A stretch of 64,000 nt of DNA from contig JARGSG010000037.1 of the NCBI GenBank assembly GCA_030374805.1, forward strand, positions 372,001 through 436,000. Reading direction: 5' to 3'. Under the pieces are notes generated by a model. The model was not told the DNA's origin. It did no database searches and saw only the letters and a program-made list of their open reading frames with translations. Source of the DNA: Gracilaria gracilis. Taxonomy: Eukaryota; Rhodophyta; Florideophyceae; Gracilariales; Gracilariaceae. Positions 10,436 to 20,461 of this stretch are shown here, piece by piece (the stretch's first letter is position 1; each line of letters begins with the position of its first letter). The position numbers and the translations under genes are program-made.

Positions 10436-12173
10436 TTACACATACACAGTAGGCGGAGATCCAGATTCCTCATCATCCTGCGATTCTACCTTGCCGTCGC
10501 GCACTCGGTTGTTGCTGTCCAGCATCCTCTGAATCATAGGCTCCCATTCGGCCGGAATGTCTAAAGTTTCATCATCGTCCGCATTCAAGTCCCATCCATT
10601 CTGTGCATTGTCCTTGGCGCCACCCTCACCATCTTCGCGTCCTTTGGCACCGTCCACAAACAGCCAGTTTCCAGTCGTTGGGTCGTAAAAGTACTCATCA
10701 TCCTCTACCGTGGCGAAATAGTCCTCAATCGAAAGCTTCTCTTCTTCAGGTTCCAGAGGTCTTGCCCATGAAAGAAGAGCTTTCTCGTCCCGTTCTTCCT
10801 TCTCCTCTTCTGTATGTGCTGGGATTTGCTTGGCGCGATGCTTGAGCCATTCTGTGACCCCCGTCTGCTTCATAATCTCCTGTTCCCTATCCAAGTACGC
10901 GAAAACCGGCATGTCTTTGTAAGCCATCACACCTACGTTAGTGGCTAACTGATCCTCATCTGGGCGCAGCATCATCGGGGGTGAAGCACGAAATGATACA
11001 TCTGGGTTCGGGTGCAGCGAGAGAGCTTTTGATTTCGTCTGGATGATGATTTGGTTGATATATTCCCTTCTTTACGCAGAAGGACGTTAGCACAGACTCA
11101 CACTCTCGATGACAGTTGATTCGCCCGCAGTCTGTAACAAAAATGAGTAGGTATATCGAGTACGCGACCAACCCCGTTACAACCAAGCCCCCCAACAGGA
11201 ATAACCCTCGTGGATCATTACACAGCGAACATGCCACCGGAAACCTTTTCCCTAGCGCAACCCTCAAAGCATTCGCTCGCCGTCCAAAAACTGTGCTTGG
11301 AAGCTCGTGCGGCACCAATAAACTCAACACTCGCAGCAAGCTACCGAAACAAAGGACAGTAGCAGTCGCCAGCAGTCTCCACATTCTGTACACCTTTGCT
11401 AATTGAGCGCTCCCGATGCTGGCTTCTCTTCGTATGTCTATCCAACCCAGTATTGGAAAGAAGAGCATGCATCGCACCCATGTGGAACAAACAAGTGCCG
11501 GACCAACATTCGATGTAGCTGCCATCGCCCAAACTGCCGGAAGCGCTATTGAAGTGAGGCAGAACATCACAAGCGAACGCCGTACACCATCGGTATGGAC
11601 ACCATCGTGATGGGCTCTGTACAAAGCCCACAAACATAGTAATACCGGCACAATTCCAGCAAACACAGCTGTAGAGAAAGTGTCCACAGATACGAGAGCG
11701 TTCATCACTGTAACCTGTGACACCCGACTTCTGACATACTGAACCAGCTTGACGGTCGCATAGGACACTAAAAACGCAATAAGAGCTTGTAAAGGACGTC
11801 CCATACCCCGAGGCCGGAGATAGTTATAAGCCCAAGAATAGACCCGATAATCATTGGGGTCATAATCATCTCGGCGCATTTCTTCTTGCATGGCTTCATG
11901 GAACTTCTTTATGCGCGGGTACTTATCCAAAAGAGATTGCAGTACTTCAGGTGGTAGAGAAGGATTTGGCGTTGATCCTTGTCTACGTTGAAACTCGAGC
12001 ATATCCAAGCGCTTGATTGACTCTGGTACGGGAGGTGGGCCGAATCTCGACGAGAATTTGGGTACTTCGTCTGACCGAGATGCATTCGAAGCTGTGCAGC
12101 ATGTTGCACGAGGACGCTTTCGAGAAGTACGCAGCCTGGGATTTGAGAATGGATGTATAAAACTGGTTTGCAT
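10436..12173 (-). CDS. Plastid-targeted-looking multi-pass membrane protein with acidic C-terminus; two frames
   Basis: Family not recognised. Translation from ATG at 12171-12173 gives a Ser/Arg-rich, acid-poor leader (MQTSFIHPFSNPRLRTSRKR) like a transit peptide, a soluble stretch (PPPVPESIKRLDMLEFQRR), then about five or six hydrophobic segments ending near GLVAYSIYLLIFVTD. That frame stops at 10956. A second frame, open from about 11070 down to 10436, carries an acidic domain (EYFYDPTTGNWLFVDG) and ends PPTVYV. There is no room for a promoter between them, and the second frame reads sensibly upstream of its first ATG, so I take them as one gene joined by a short intron or, less likely, broken by a frameshift. 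Two candidate introns are 11039-11075 (37 nt, GTAAAG...CAG, phase 0) and 11026-11101 (76 nt, GTGAGT...AAG, phase 1). The gene is divergent from TIPIN. Confidence 0.6.
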
Positions 12174-12467
12174 TGTGCGTACCAAGGGGGAGGAAGAAGA
12201 GCGCTGAGCGCGAGAACCAAGCAAAACAAGAAGATCAGTCCAGCTTCGACGGCCCGGCTTGCGCCCCGTGAGTGAAGATGTCTCAGGTCATGAACTTGTT
12301 GATCCGGTGAGCACGGCTCACAATCTGCATCACCATGGCTTGATTTCCAAGGCGCCTTCCATTTGTGAAAGGTACAGATTCCATCACAGATGAAGCGAAA
12401 CAGTTATTTGGCGGGAAGCAGTGAGTCCAAAAAGGAATCGGTCAAGTTCAAGTGAACGACTATCGAC

Positions 12468-13220
12468 ATGTCGATGGTCTACAAGGGTAATGCTCAGAAT
12501 CATATCACCCTGCCTAAGCTTCGTCAAAGTCACCTCCTTCTCTCAACTCCCAGCATGATTCCTGTCCAGGCTACCACACTGCAAGCGGGCGTTCCTCGCT
12601 CCGCCCCAGCCCTGTCTCAGCCAGAGCCGCAGAAGAAGAAACCACGGGCTGCACACTTGATGCCGAAACTCACCGTTGAAGATTTCTCAGAGGCTTCGTT
12701 CCAAGAAGCCATCAGAATCGGAAGAAAAGCAAAGGCGCGCGGAAAACCAAAAGAGGGACGAGAGGCGAAAGCATTGGGTGATTTGTTGCGGAACATGTCC
12801 AAATGGGCAAAGCAGATTGCCCCACAGTATTCGTTTTCGGAATTCATATTTGCATCACAGGCACTGGGCACGAACAGATCGCTTAGACCGATGCTAGCTA
12901 ATCTTCGACTGGCAGAATTTCGTGAAGTTAATGCCGAGTTCGAAGCGACTCCTGCTGTTGACAGCGGTGCCCAACCAAATGAAGGTGGTGGGGAAGTCAT
13001 GGCAGAGGCTCCGCCTGATGAGTTTTTGGGATGTGATGATCCGCCTGGTGACCAATGGGAGGAGGAAGATGTAATGATGGATAGAATGGAAATGGAAAAT
13101 ATTCAAAGTAGAACGAAAGTGCCACCTCCATCTAACACGGAGGAAGTTGCAGGTGAAGCCCATGAATCAAGAGCAGAACAACTGGGAACATGTAACGAGA
13201 AAACAACTGGCCAACTCTAA
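12468..13220 (+). CDS. TIPIN/Swi3/Csm3-like replication fork protection protein
   Basis: Partner of Timeless/Tof1 in the fork protection complex that stabilises stalled replication forks. The 250-aa product has a short disordered N-terminus, a basic linker (EPQKKKPRAAHL) and then the Swi3 domain at about residues 63-150: MPKLTVEDFSEASFQEAIRI, a basic patch KAKARGKPKEG, and ALGDLLRNMSKWAKQIAPQY followed by SFSEFIFASQALG. This order (PKL entry, GKG-like patch, W-A-x-x-x-x-P, F-x-x-F-I) is the family signature. The C-terminal third is acidic and low complexity (QWEEEDVMMDRMEM). An in-frame ATG at 12555 is an equally good start. A GTGAGC site near 12276 and an upstream ATG at 12278 leave open a 5' UTR intron. 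Head to head with the membrane protein gene, tail to tail with the acidic protein gene. Confidence 0.75.
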   Translation: MSMVYKGNAQNHITLPKLRQSHLLLSTPSMIPVQATTLQAGVPRSAPALSQPEPQKKKPRAAHLMPKLTVEDFSEASFQEAIRIGRKAKARGKPKEGREAKALGDLLRNMSKWAKQIAPQYSFSEFIFASQALGTNRSLRPMLANLRLAEFREVNAEFEATPAVDSGAQPNEGGGEVMAEAPPDEFLGCDDPPGDQWEEEDVMMDRMEMENIQSRTKVPPPSNTEEVAGEAHESRAEQLGTCNEKTTGQL

Positions 13221-13437
13221 GGCACCCCGTTAATGCATTGTCCAAGAGTTAGCTACAGCCGGTTTGTTTGGCTTCAGCGGTTAAAATCGATGAGTGAAGT
13301 ACAAGTAACGCTACTTCGTATGTTGCGTCCTAAAAAAGATGGGAGTTATAGGCATTGTGATGTATTTAATTACCTTGGTCTACTGCTTGCTGTTTGATTG
13401 TTGTTTGCCCTCTTTGGGCCCTGTGTGAAAGATCTCG

Positions 13438-14916
13438 CTATCCCTCGTACGGCAACAACATCTCCTCATCAGAAGAAACAGCCATGCACTTGTTCGGTGA
13501 AACCATTATAACCTTGCTTCCCCCACGACGTTTCACGCACATCTTGGCTCCCGATGCAACACATTCGAATTTTGGTTCACATGGACGGGGCTTACATCTC
13601 CCAGAGTTTGCTGAAGGCTCCTCTATGTCGTAACACTCGCCGCCCTTGCGGGGAGTAGGTTCACAGGCACAGAAACCGTCTGGCTTGCTGCCATCGCTTT
13701 GTCCGCTTAAAGAGTCAGTTGTGCCGGGCTTGCCATTCTTTCCAGCATCGTCGCCTTTCGGCTGTGGCACTCGACCGGAAGGCTTGTTCTTGTCGTCGTC
13801 GCTATCATCACCATCATCATCGTCGTGCTCGTCCTTTTTGCGTTTGCTCTTTCCGTCGTCGTCATCGTCACCCTTGTCCTTCCTACGCTTAGCCTTACCG
13901 TCGCCATCGTCTTCATCTTCATCGTCATCGTCACCCTTGTTCTTCCTGCGTTTACTCTTAGCATCGTCATCGTCATCATCGTCGTCCTCACCCTTGCTCC
14001 TCCTTTGTTTACCCTCACCGTCGTCATCGTCGTCATTGCGGCGGTCACCCTTGTTCCTCCTTCGTTTACCCTTACCGTCGTCGTCGTCGTCATCGTCGTC
14101 TTCACCCTTGTTCTTGCTGCGTTTGCTCTTTGCGTCGTCATCATCATCGTCATCACCGTCCATGTCCTTCTTGCGTTTGCTTTTTCCGTCCTCACTACCA
14201 TCATCATCACCCTTTGTTCGTTCGCCCTTGCCGTCATCATCTTCGTCATCTTCATCGCTCTTGGCCTTAGTCGGCTTTGCGGGACAGTTCTCGCCGCCAA
14301 TGACAAAGCGAATGAACACAGTTCTCTCCGGTTTGTTCTTGTGCTCTCCAGTCGTTTTCCAGATGAATGATGCTGGTTTATCGAACTTCTTGGCCCTCGT
14401 CACGATCTTAATCGCCTTCTTCCAATGACAGAAGCCGTGCCTCTTTCCAGTTTTCCTATTCTTGTATTCTTTGACGGCATTCCATGACTTTTGCTCCCAC
14501 TTCTTCCACTTGGAGAAACCACTACGGCTGGTGAAAACATGGACACCAGTGCGATAAATTTCTCCTTTGTATATGATGTTGGCCATCAGACCAGCCTTCT
14601 TGTTCCTTGGACTGGTTTTAATGCACTTGAAAGCAATGACGTCATTCTGCTTGAGATCTTCCATCGCAACCTGGAGCGGTCCCTTTGTTTCGGCCTTCCA
14701 CATTCCGTTTATGAACAGTTCAGCACTTCCACCGAGCGTTGCGAACTTGATGGCAGTGTCACCGCTGTTGATTTTCCTGGCTGTAGTTTGTAGTGATGGC
14801 AGAGAATCGGGAGTACCGAAGCTATCTGGCATTGAAATGCTTGGAAACGCACGCGCCTGAACCACCGTGAACACGGTGGTGGCAAAGAGAAATGTGGTTA
14901 ACATGGAAGACTTCAT
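13438..14916 (-). CDS. Secreted acidic-repeat protein, family member A (intact, 492 aa)
   Basis: Function unknown. N-terminal signal peptide (MKSSMLTTFLFATTVFTVVQ, cut near ARA); a globular domain at about residues 50-215 with FATLGGSAELFINGMW, DVIAFKCIKTSPRNKKAG and RTGVHVFTSRSGFSKWKKWE; then about 190 residues of degenerate D/E-rich blocks separated by KSKRKK-type basic spacers; and a C-terminal domain with eight cysteines (FCACEPTPRKGGECYD, RCKPRPCEPKFECVASG, MCVKRRGG) ending LLPYEG. The same layout occurs at 41004-42545 and, broken, at 31330-32714 and 50693-51062. This copy is on the other strand, 16 kb outside the duplicated array, and is the most diverged. Alternating acidic and basic blocks would suit binding of cations or sulfated polysaccharide in an extracellular matrix; that is inference. 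Confidence 0.85.
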   Translation of the reverse strand: MKSSMLTTFLFATTVFTVVQARAFPSISMPDSFGTPDSLPSLQTTARKINSGDTAIKFATLGGSAELFINGMWKAETKGPLQVAMEDLKQNDVIAFKCIKTSPRNKKAGLMANIIYKGEIYRTGVHVFTSRSGFSKWKKWEQKSWNAVKEYKNRKTGKRHGFCHWKKAIKIVTRAKKFDKPASFIWKTTGEHKNKPERTVFIRFVIGGENCPAKPTKAKSDEDDEDDDGKGERTKGDDDGSEDGKSKRKKDMDGDDDDDDDAKSKRSKNKGEDDDDDDDDGKGKRRRNKGDRRNDDDDDGEGKQRRSKGEDDDDDDDDAKSKRRKNKGDDDDEDEDDGDGKAKRRKDKGDDDDDGKSKRKKDEHDDDDGDDSDDDKNKPSGRVPQPKGDDAGKNGKPGTTDSLSGQSDGSKPDGFCACEPTPRKGGECYDIEEPSANSGRCKPRPCEPKFECVASGAKMCVKRRGGSKVIMVSPNKCMAVSSDEEMLLPYEG

Positions 14917-15091
14917 CTATGAAAGATGTCGCCGTTTGTCAGTTTTCGGTATTGTACGGTTCTTGTGCGGATTGTGTTGGGTTGTGTTGAGTTGCAGTGT
15001 ATATCAACGCTGGAGTTTCGGATGAAACGAAGCTGGTTGGGTGTGCGGAGGCAGTAACGTAAGAACAGAGCCATAAAGCTAGCTGGCGGAG

Positions 15092-15100
15092 CCTTTTGTA
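15092..15100 (-). promoter_or_regulatory. TATA-like element of acidic-repeat gene A
   Basis: Reading the minus strand gives GGCCACTACAAAAGGC, one base different from the GGCCACTATAAAAGGC found 180 bases before the start codons of the two other family members (31147 and 40821). Distance to the ATG at 14916 is about 180 bases here too. The shared element and spacing support a common core promoter. Confidence 0.65.
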
Positions 15101-16725
15101 GTGGCCTGAGAACGCCCCGAGACACACTTTGGGGGCTTAAAGGTCAAGCTCAGCGACTAGTTGTCAGACATGCAATGAGTTACTACAAGTCTTCTTCAGA
15201 TGCCGTGAAAGAGATTCGTGTCGTGACTTCTATCATATGTCGAATCAGCTGGTACAATCGAAGAAGGGCTTAAAGATTGTGATGGACCGAAGCCGGGAGG
15301 ATGCTACTTATGCTAGAGAGAGAGAGAAGAAATGACGTGGCATGTTAGAGGCAAAGATAACGAAGCCTGAAGGCCAGTTGCAAAACCTCTCCACTCTTGG
15401 TGACACGACGGGGGCCCTGCATTCATTACTTTCGCCTGCTCCAGAGGTAGTTCCTCTTTACCTGCGGGTCTAAGTCGCTTATCAGAGCAGGGTCAAGAGG
15501 TTACTCTGTATCTCATGCATTGTTAATGATTAATGGTTGATGGTTCATAGATTATGAACCGCAATCTCGTAACAAAATCACTGGGAAGAAAGACATGAAC
15601 CTGATCATCATGGTGTATGGATGCGTTTCAAGAAGCGTTCTTGTGCAAATTACCTGTTATAGATACCTATGAAGATTATGTTGACGGTGTTCGAAGGGGA
15701 GTCAAGCTTACAGTTTGACAAGAGAAGCTTGCTACACGAGGGCAAGAGTTTCATTTGAAGTTGGCCTTTTGTAATGTCGCCTCCCGTGCGGCGTGGACCA
15801 GCAGCTCGGGCGCCTTAAGGATCGTGCTTTGCTCGCAAAACGGTGGTATATGATGGATATAGAAGTGAACAGGGTGGTGTTATGGTTCCGACGAGTTGCA
15901 CATATGTTCTCAGGGACAATGTGATGCGCATGTTGCCGACCAAAGGGAGATGTAATGCCCTGAGCCTTTGCGTTTCGTCAAGTAGATAACAAGGTACAAG
16001 AAGGTATTGCATTTTGCATATGCAATGTGTAATCGACGCTCTCGTAGCCAAACGAATAGATTACAAAGTCAAGGTCCCGACCCCATAAAAGGTGACAAAG
16101 GTACCGTTCCGAAGTCTTGTGTTTTATGGACTCGCTCTGCTGGGCTGTGGTCCAAACGTCCAAACCGCACTCACCGAAAGATTCCGAAGTGCGACGTTGG
16201 TGAGATGTTTTTTACGGTTCGCTGTGGTGTACGCTGAACAATTTTTCAACTGTTGCCGCTTTCGAGGGCTACATAACACCAACATTAAGTGCCCTTTCGA
16301 AGGCAAAGGAAGGTGGAACGTAGGTATAAGAAGAAGGTATAAAACGAACAGAGTGGTTGAGACGGAGCAAATAGTGGAACCAAGCGTAGTATAGAAACCG
16401 AGCGCAACAAAAAACGTTATTTACAACTCACAAGCGACCAAGCACGGTCAAGAGTGGAGTAGCGGTCTTGACAGACAAAAGCGGGTGGCTGACCTCCTGC
16501 GCAAGGAGCGCACCCAACAAGTTATGAAGAAGAGATTATAAACAGAACAGAACAGACACATTTGAAATATACACACAAACAAAAGCACTCACGTCAACAA
16601 CGCTCGAGCGGGCGACCGTAAACGACGCGCACGCCGCACGAAAAAAGAAAAGCAAAGCAGCAGCACAGACGGCGATCACCAGCGACCACGAGCGCAGCGC
16701 TCCGACGCAAGCGCAGGCGCGTACG
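15101..16725. other. Intergenic, no supported gene
   Basis: About 1.6 kb with short ORFs only (for example plus 16092-16394), none with a recognisable domain. A (GA)n run of 14 bases lies near 15315. The region ends where base composition jumps to very GC-rich DNA. It should hold the upstream promoter of acidic gene A and the 3' UTR of the EAF gene. Confidence 0.5.
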
Positions 16726-16837
16726 CTAATCCTCATCCGAGCTGCGATCGGTGTACTCTGCCGAGTCCGCCGAGTCGGACGAGTCAGTATCATCGCTACT
16801 AGCGTCGTCATCCGACGAAGAAGCGTCCTCAAGCTCG

Positions 16838-16869
<32 letters not shown>

Positions 16870-17550
16870 GTCGTCGTCCGAGTCGCTTTGCGCACGCGCG
16901 TGGCGTTGCGAAGGCGTCTTATGTGAGACGGTCTTGACGGCGTGCGGTCGCGGCGGCACCAGCGGCTGCATGCGCTGCAACGTACGCGGCGGCGGCGGCG
17001 GCGACGGCGGCGGCGCCATCTTTCTCACCGCGAGCTGCGGCGTTGATTTGCCGCCCGACGTGGCGCGCACCGCCGCCTCCTCCTCGCCGTCGTTGCCGTC
17101 CGGCGTGACGGGCGAGCCGGAATCGGGGCCCACATGCATCCAGCTGTCCGGCTCGTTTGCAAACTCATCGTGCGCAACGGGCGGCACGTCGACGGCCGCA
17201 CGCAGCGAACCGGCGCGCGTGGAGACGAACACGTCGTCCACTCGCTCCAGCCAGAAGGCGTCGGCGCTGAAGAGCAGCACGTAATTGGCGGCGGCGGAGA
17301 GGGTGCGCACGCGCTGGCACGCGTACCACATGCACTTGGCGGGGTGGTTGCGCGCGCGCAGCGCGACGGAGCAGCCGTCGCGCGCGGGGTGCAGCGCGCC
17401 CGCGCCATGGGCGTCGACGGCGGCGCCGACGTGCGAGAACTTGAGCTGCACGAAGGAGCGCGCGGTGGCGGGTTTGCGGATGGAGCGGCCGAGTTTGAGG
17501 GGGTAGCGCACGGCGAGCGAGGGCGAGGGGGGCGTTGAGGAGGAGGCCAT
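16726..17550 (-). CDS. EAF-like (ELL-associated factor) RNA polymerase II elongation protein
   Basis: EAF proteins bind ELL and stimulate transcription elongation in the nucleus. The 274-aa product starts at ATG 17548-17550 (MASSSTPPSPSL). Residues about 12-120 match the EAF N-terminal domain: RYPLKLGRSIRKP, a FVQLKFSHVGAAVD strand like the family's RYDFKPASVD, and NYVLLFSADAFWLERVDDVF followed by VSTR, as in the family's vLIYD...LEkl...vk.tR ending. After a Pro-rich linker (APPPSPPPPPR) the C-terminus is a Ser/Asp tract (SDSDDDDDNDDDDDDDD), matching the acidic Ser-rich transactivation tail of animal EAFs. No intron. Fairly sure of the family from the pattern; a profile search would settle it. 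Confidence 0.65.
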
Positions 17551-17825
17551 GGGCGCGCGCACGGGGGGACGGGCGGGCGAAGAAGGGGCGACGCCTGAGG
17601 GAGAGCAGGCGGTTGAGGAGTGGAAGAAGAGCAAGCGGCGGCTTTCAAGACGCGGCGGCTGGGCGGGCGCGAGGGGGTGTGGAAGTGAGTTGGGTTGGAA
17701 GGGGGCGGGTGGGGGGCGGCAAGGGCGGGGGTCTGCCTGCCGGTGGGTGCGAGTAGGAGCAGCAATGGCGCAAGCAAAACGTTTACTTTTTCTGTTTTCT
17801 GTTTTGTGCGTTTTTTGGACAACGA

Positions 17826-17977
17826 TCACATGCAGCACGAGGCGCAGTTGCAGGCGTCGAAGCACGAGAAGACGCACGCGCCCAGGCACAGGCTGCCCAC
17901 GCAGTCGTTGAGGCAGTACACGCAGTCGGCCTGGCGCGCCGAGCTCTCCGGCGAGTGCACGTCGGCGCCCATGCGCA

Positions 17978-18019
<42 letters not shown>

Positions 18020-18056
18020 TGTGCGCGTCTTTGTGGCTGTGGTCGTGGTCGTGCAT
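17826..18056 (-). CDS. Small His/Pro/Cys-rich protein, 76 aa
   Basis: Not recognised. ATG at 18054-18056 gives MHDHDHSHKDAHKA, a run of 12 prolines, and a C-terminal half with ten cysteines (CVYCLNDCVGSLCLGACVFS then CFDACNCASCCM). The His/Asp start and dense cysteines suggest metal binding or palmitoylation at a membrane; Pro-rich then Cys-rich small proteins of this kind are often membrane-attached. There is no signal peptide. It sits between, and is co-oriented with, the EAF gene and the membrane protein gene, with 275 and 122 bases between. The poly-Pro run is encoded by a (GGC)n-type repeat, so chance ORF formation is possible, but the ordered cysteines argue for a real gene. Confidence 0.5.
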
Positions 18057-18178
18057 CGCAGCCGGCCGTGTATAGATACAAGCGCCAGTGGCGCCAGCGC
18101 ATTGGCGGCGGCGCCGTTTTAATGCGGCTGCGCATCAAAATACATTACCCTTCGGTAGCTCTAAGAGATAGCGCCACC

Positions 18179-19759
18179 TCACGGCACGTCGTAGCGCAAA
18201 AACGCGCGCAGCACGTCGTTGACGGAGGCGTCCCAGTCGAACTCGCCGCCGGCGAGCAGGCTGTGAAGGAACGGTTGGAAGCGCGCCACGATGGCGTACA
18301 CGCAGCGCACCAACTCGTCGTCCACCACCTCCACCAGCCGGCGCTGCGACGCCACGCCCACCCAGTCGGCCACGCGCAGAGCGCGCAGCGCGCCGTTCGG
18401 CGCGCCACGCCGCTGCTTGAGCCACAGCCACATGTGCTGCTTGAGCTTGAGCAGCACCACCAGCGTGGCCGGCAGCGTGCGCTGCACCACGCCGTACACA
18501 TCCACGTTATAGCTGTTCACAAACAGCCTGCGCAGCGTGTCGCACGCGCACACGGCCTGTCGCACCGCCTCGTCGTCCAGCCGCTCCGCCACACCGCCGC
18601 CTCCTCCTCCCCCTCCGCCGCCGCCGCCGCCGCCGACCAGCAGCGCCGCCTTGCCGCTGGCGTTCTGCGCGCTGAGCGAGTCGCTGACGCGCGTGAGCGG
18701 CGCCAGCAACACAGCGAGCGAGCTTCGCCACGCCTCGCCGCTGGCGTCCACAAACGCCACGAACGACGGCAGCTGCGCGTGGTGCTGCGAGACGGCGTGC
18801 AACGCATCGATGAAGCGCGCGTCCGGCGCATGGCCAAGCGCACGCATGTTTGCAAGCTGCGCCGTCACCAATCGCGCCTCATGCAGCGGCACGCGGCGCG
18901 GCAACACGCACCAGCTCTGCAACACGTTCCACAGCAACAGACAACAGGCGGTGCTCTGCACGGCGCACAGCAGCGCGCGCAGCACGCGCAGCGGCGACCA
19001 TAGCACCGCCACGCACAGCAGCAGCGCGGGCGCGGCCGCCACCAGCGGCGGTAGCACGGCCAGTAACAACACGCGCGGCGCCAACGCGCGCGCCGCGTGC
19101 AGCCACCCGCCAAACGGCCGCAGTAACAGCAGCGAGCTGCGCGCCTCCGCGCCCAACGCCGCGTAAAGCGGCGCGCTCAGCAGCGGTAACAGCGCGTGCG
19201 GCAGCAGCTGCGCGCCGCTCGGCAACAGCCGCGTCGAGCACGCGCGGCTCAGCGACGGGCCGTACGTGATGAAGGCGTGTAACACGCTCTGTACCACCAG
19301 GAACGACGCGCAGCGTAGCGCCGACAGCAGCAGCGCGGCGCGTGCTCGCCGCCGTCGCTGAGCGCGCTGCGTCGCGCATGCGCCGCCCGCCATGCAGAGC
19401 AGCACGTACGGCGGCACGGCCAACGCGGCTAGCACGCGCGCCGCCAGCCGCGTGCCGCACGATAGGCTGCGCCCCAGCAGCAGCGCCAGCAGGCACAGCG
19501 GAAGCGCGCGCCACGCCGAAGGCGACGCCGCCACGGCCGACAGCGCGCGCGCCGCCAGCGAGCGCGCGCTCGCGGCGCGCAGCACGCCGTCGGCGCCGCC
19601 GCGCGGCGACGAGCGCCGCAGCGGTGCGGCGCCGCCGCCGTCGGCGCGCAGCGGCTGTGCGTGGCGCACCGCGCTCACGCGCGCGTGCGGCGGCGCGTTG
19701 TTGGAGGTCGAGAGTACGGCGCGACGCCGGTGCCACGCGCTGCTCGCCGGCGTCGTCAT
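18179..19759 (-). CDS. Multi-pass membrane protein, possibly Ndc1-like nucleoporin
   Basis: From ATG 19757-19759 (MTTPASSAWHRRRAVLSTS) the 526-aa product has an Arg-rich N-terminus, about six hydrophobic segments in the first 300 residues (such as ALPLCLLALLLGRSLSC, VLAALAVPPYVLLCMAGGA, ALLLCVAVLWSPLRVLRALL) and a soluble C-terminal half containing a run of 14 glycines. Six N-terminal membrane spans plus a helical C-terminal domain (FIDALHAVSQHHAQLPSF, DDELVRCVYAIVARFQPFL) is the architecture of the pore-membrane nucleoporin Ndc1, but I see no diagnostic motif, so the name is a hypothesis. The ORF extends upstream to 20272 with a chance-like Arg-rich sequence; the chosen ATG is the first giving a normal composition. 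Divergent from the syntaxin gene. Confidence 0.5.
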   Translation of the reverse strand: MTTPASSAWHRRRAVLSTSNNAPPHARVSAVRHAQPLRADGGGAAPLRRSSPRGGADGVLRAASARSLAARALSAVAASPSAWRALPLCLLALLLGRSLSCGTRLAARVLAALAVPPYVLLCMAGGACATQRAQRRRRARAALLLSALRCASFLVVQSVLHAFITYGPSLSRACSTRLLPSGAQLLPHALLPLLSAPLYAALGAEARSSLLLLRPFGGWLHAARALAPRVLLLAVLPPLVAAAPALLLCVAVLWSPLRVLRALLCAVQSTACCLLLWNVLQSWCVLPRRVPLHEARLVTAQLANMRALGHAPDARFIDALHAVSQHHAQLPSFVAFVDASGEAWRSSLAVLLAPLTRVSDSLSAQNASGKAALLVGGGGGGGGGGGGGGVAERLDDEAVRQAVCACDTLRRLFVNSYNVDVYGVVQRTLPATLVVLLKLKQHMWLWLKQRRGAPNGALRALRVADWVGVASQRRLVEVVDDELVRCVYAIVARFQPFLHSLLAGGEFDWDASVNDVLRAFLRYDVP

Positions 19760-20461
19760 TGCGCCGCTCGCACCGGGATCGCTGCTGCGCCGGCTGCAGC
19801 TGCTGCGGCAGCGGCGCCGCCGCCGCCGCCACTGCCCCCTGTGTGATGTGATGCGATCCGCATGCGCGCGCGCGCGCGTGCGGATCAGCGCCAGTTTCGC
19901 CAGCGCGTGCCACGCAAGGCGCACGCGCGCGCGCATGCGCGCCATCGTTGTGGCGCGTGTGCGCGTTGTGCGCGCTGGTCCGCGTGTGCGCGCTGGCACG
20001 CGTGTGCGCGTGGCACACGCCGCGTGACGTGCGCGCCCAGTTGCCGTTTTTCTTGCCCGACGTGCTCGTGGCGCGCGGCGTGGCGTGTGTGTGGCGCGTG
20101 TGCGCCGCCGAACGGTGCGCTGCGCGCGTTGCTGGCCGTTTGGCGCGCTGACGCGCCGCGAGAAACACACCGCGCTGCCGCGCAGCTCCAGGCTCGTGCT
20201 GTTCACATTTTGCAAAAGTGGCCACGCCGCGCTAAACAACGTCGCCCACCAACAACGCGCGCGCACATACATATATATCTACGCACGCCCCAAACACAAG
20301 CGCTCTCTGTCTGCAACGCTTTGCTTGTGCTGTTCCGAGGTGCCGCCGCCCAAACGCAACCGCCTCTCTGCAACGCCTGCCTCCTTCTGTCCCGCGTCCC
20401 CGCCGCCGTCGCTGCTGCCCGTTTTCACTGCCACCGCCGTTGCTGCGCGCGTTGCCGCACC
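19760..20461. promoter_or_regulatory. Divergent GC-rich promoter region with a TATA-like patch
   Basis: About 700 bases between two divergent genes, extremely rich in GCGC/GTGCGC runs. The only AT patch is ACATATATATCT at about 20268-20280, 185 bases before the syntaxin ATG, a plausible TATA element for it. ORFs on both strands here are Arg/Ala-rich products of the composition. Confidence 0.4.

Noticed and set aside
13646-14428. Long poly-Ser/Leu/Val ORFs opposite the acidic repeats (also 31859-32428 and 41169-42332 on minus)
   Set aside because: They are antisense readings of GAT/GAC/AAG repeats (TCATCG gives Ser, CATCGT gives Ile/Val); the real frames have signal peptides and cysteine domains.
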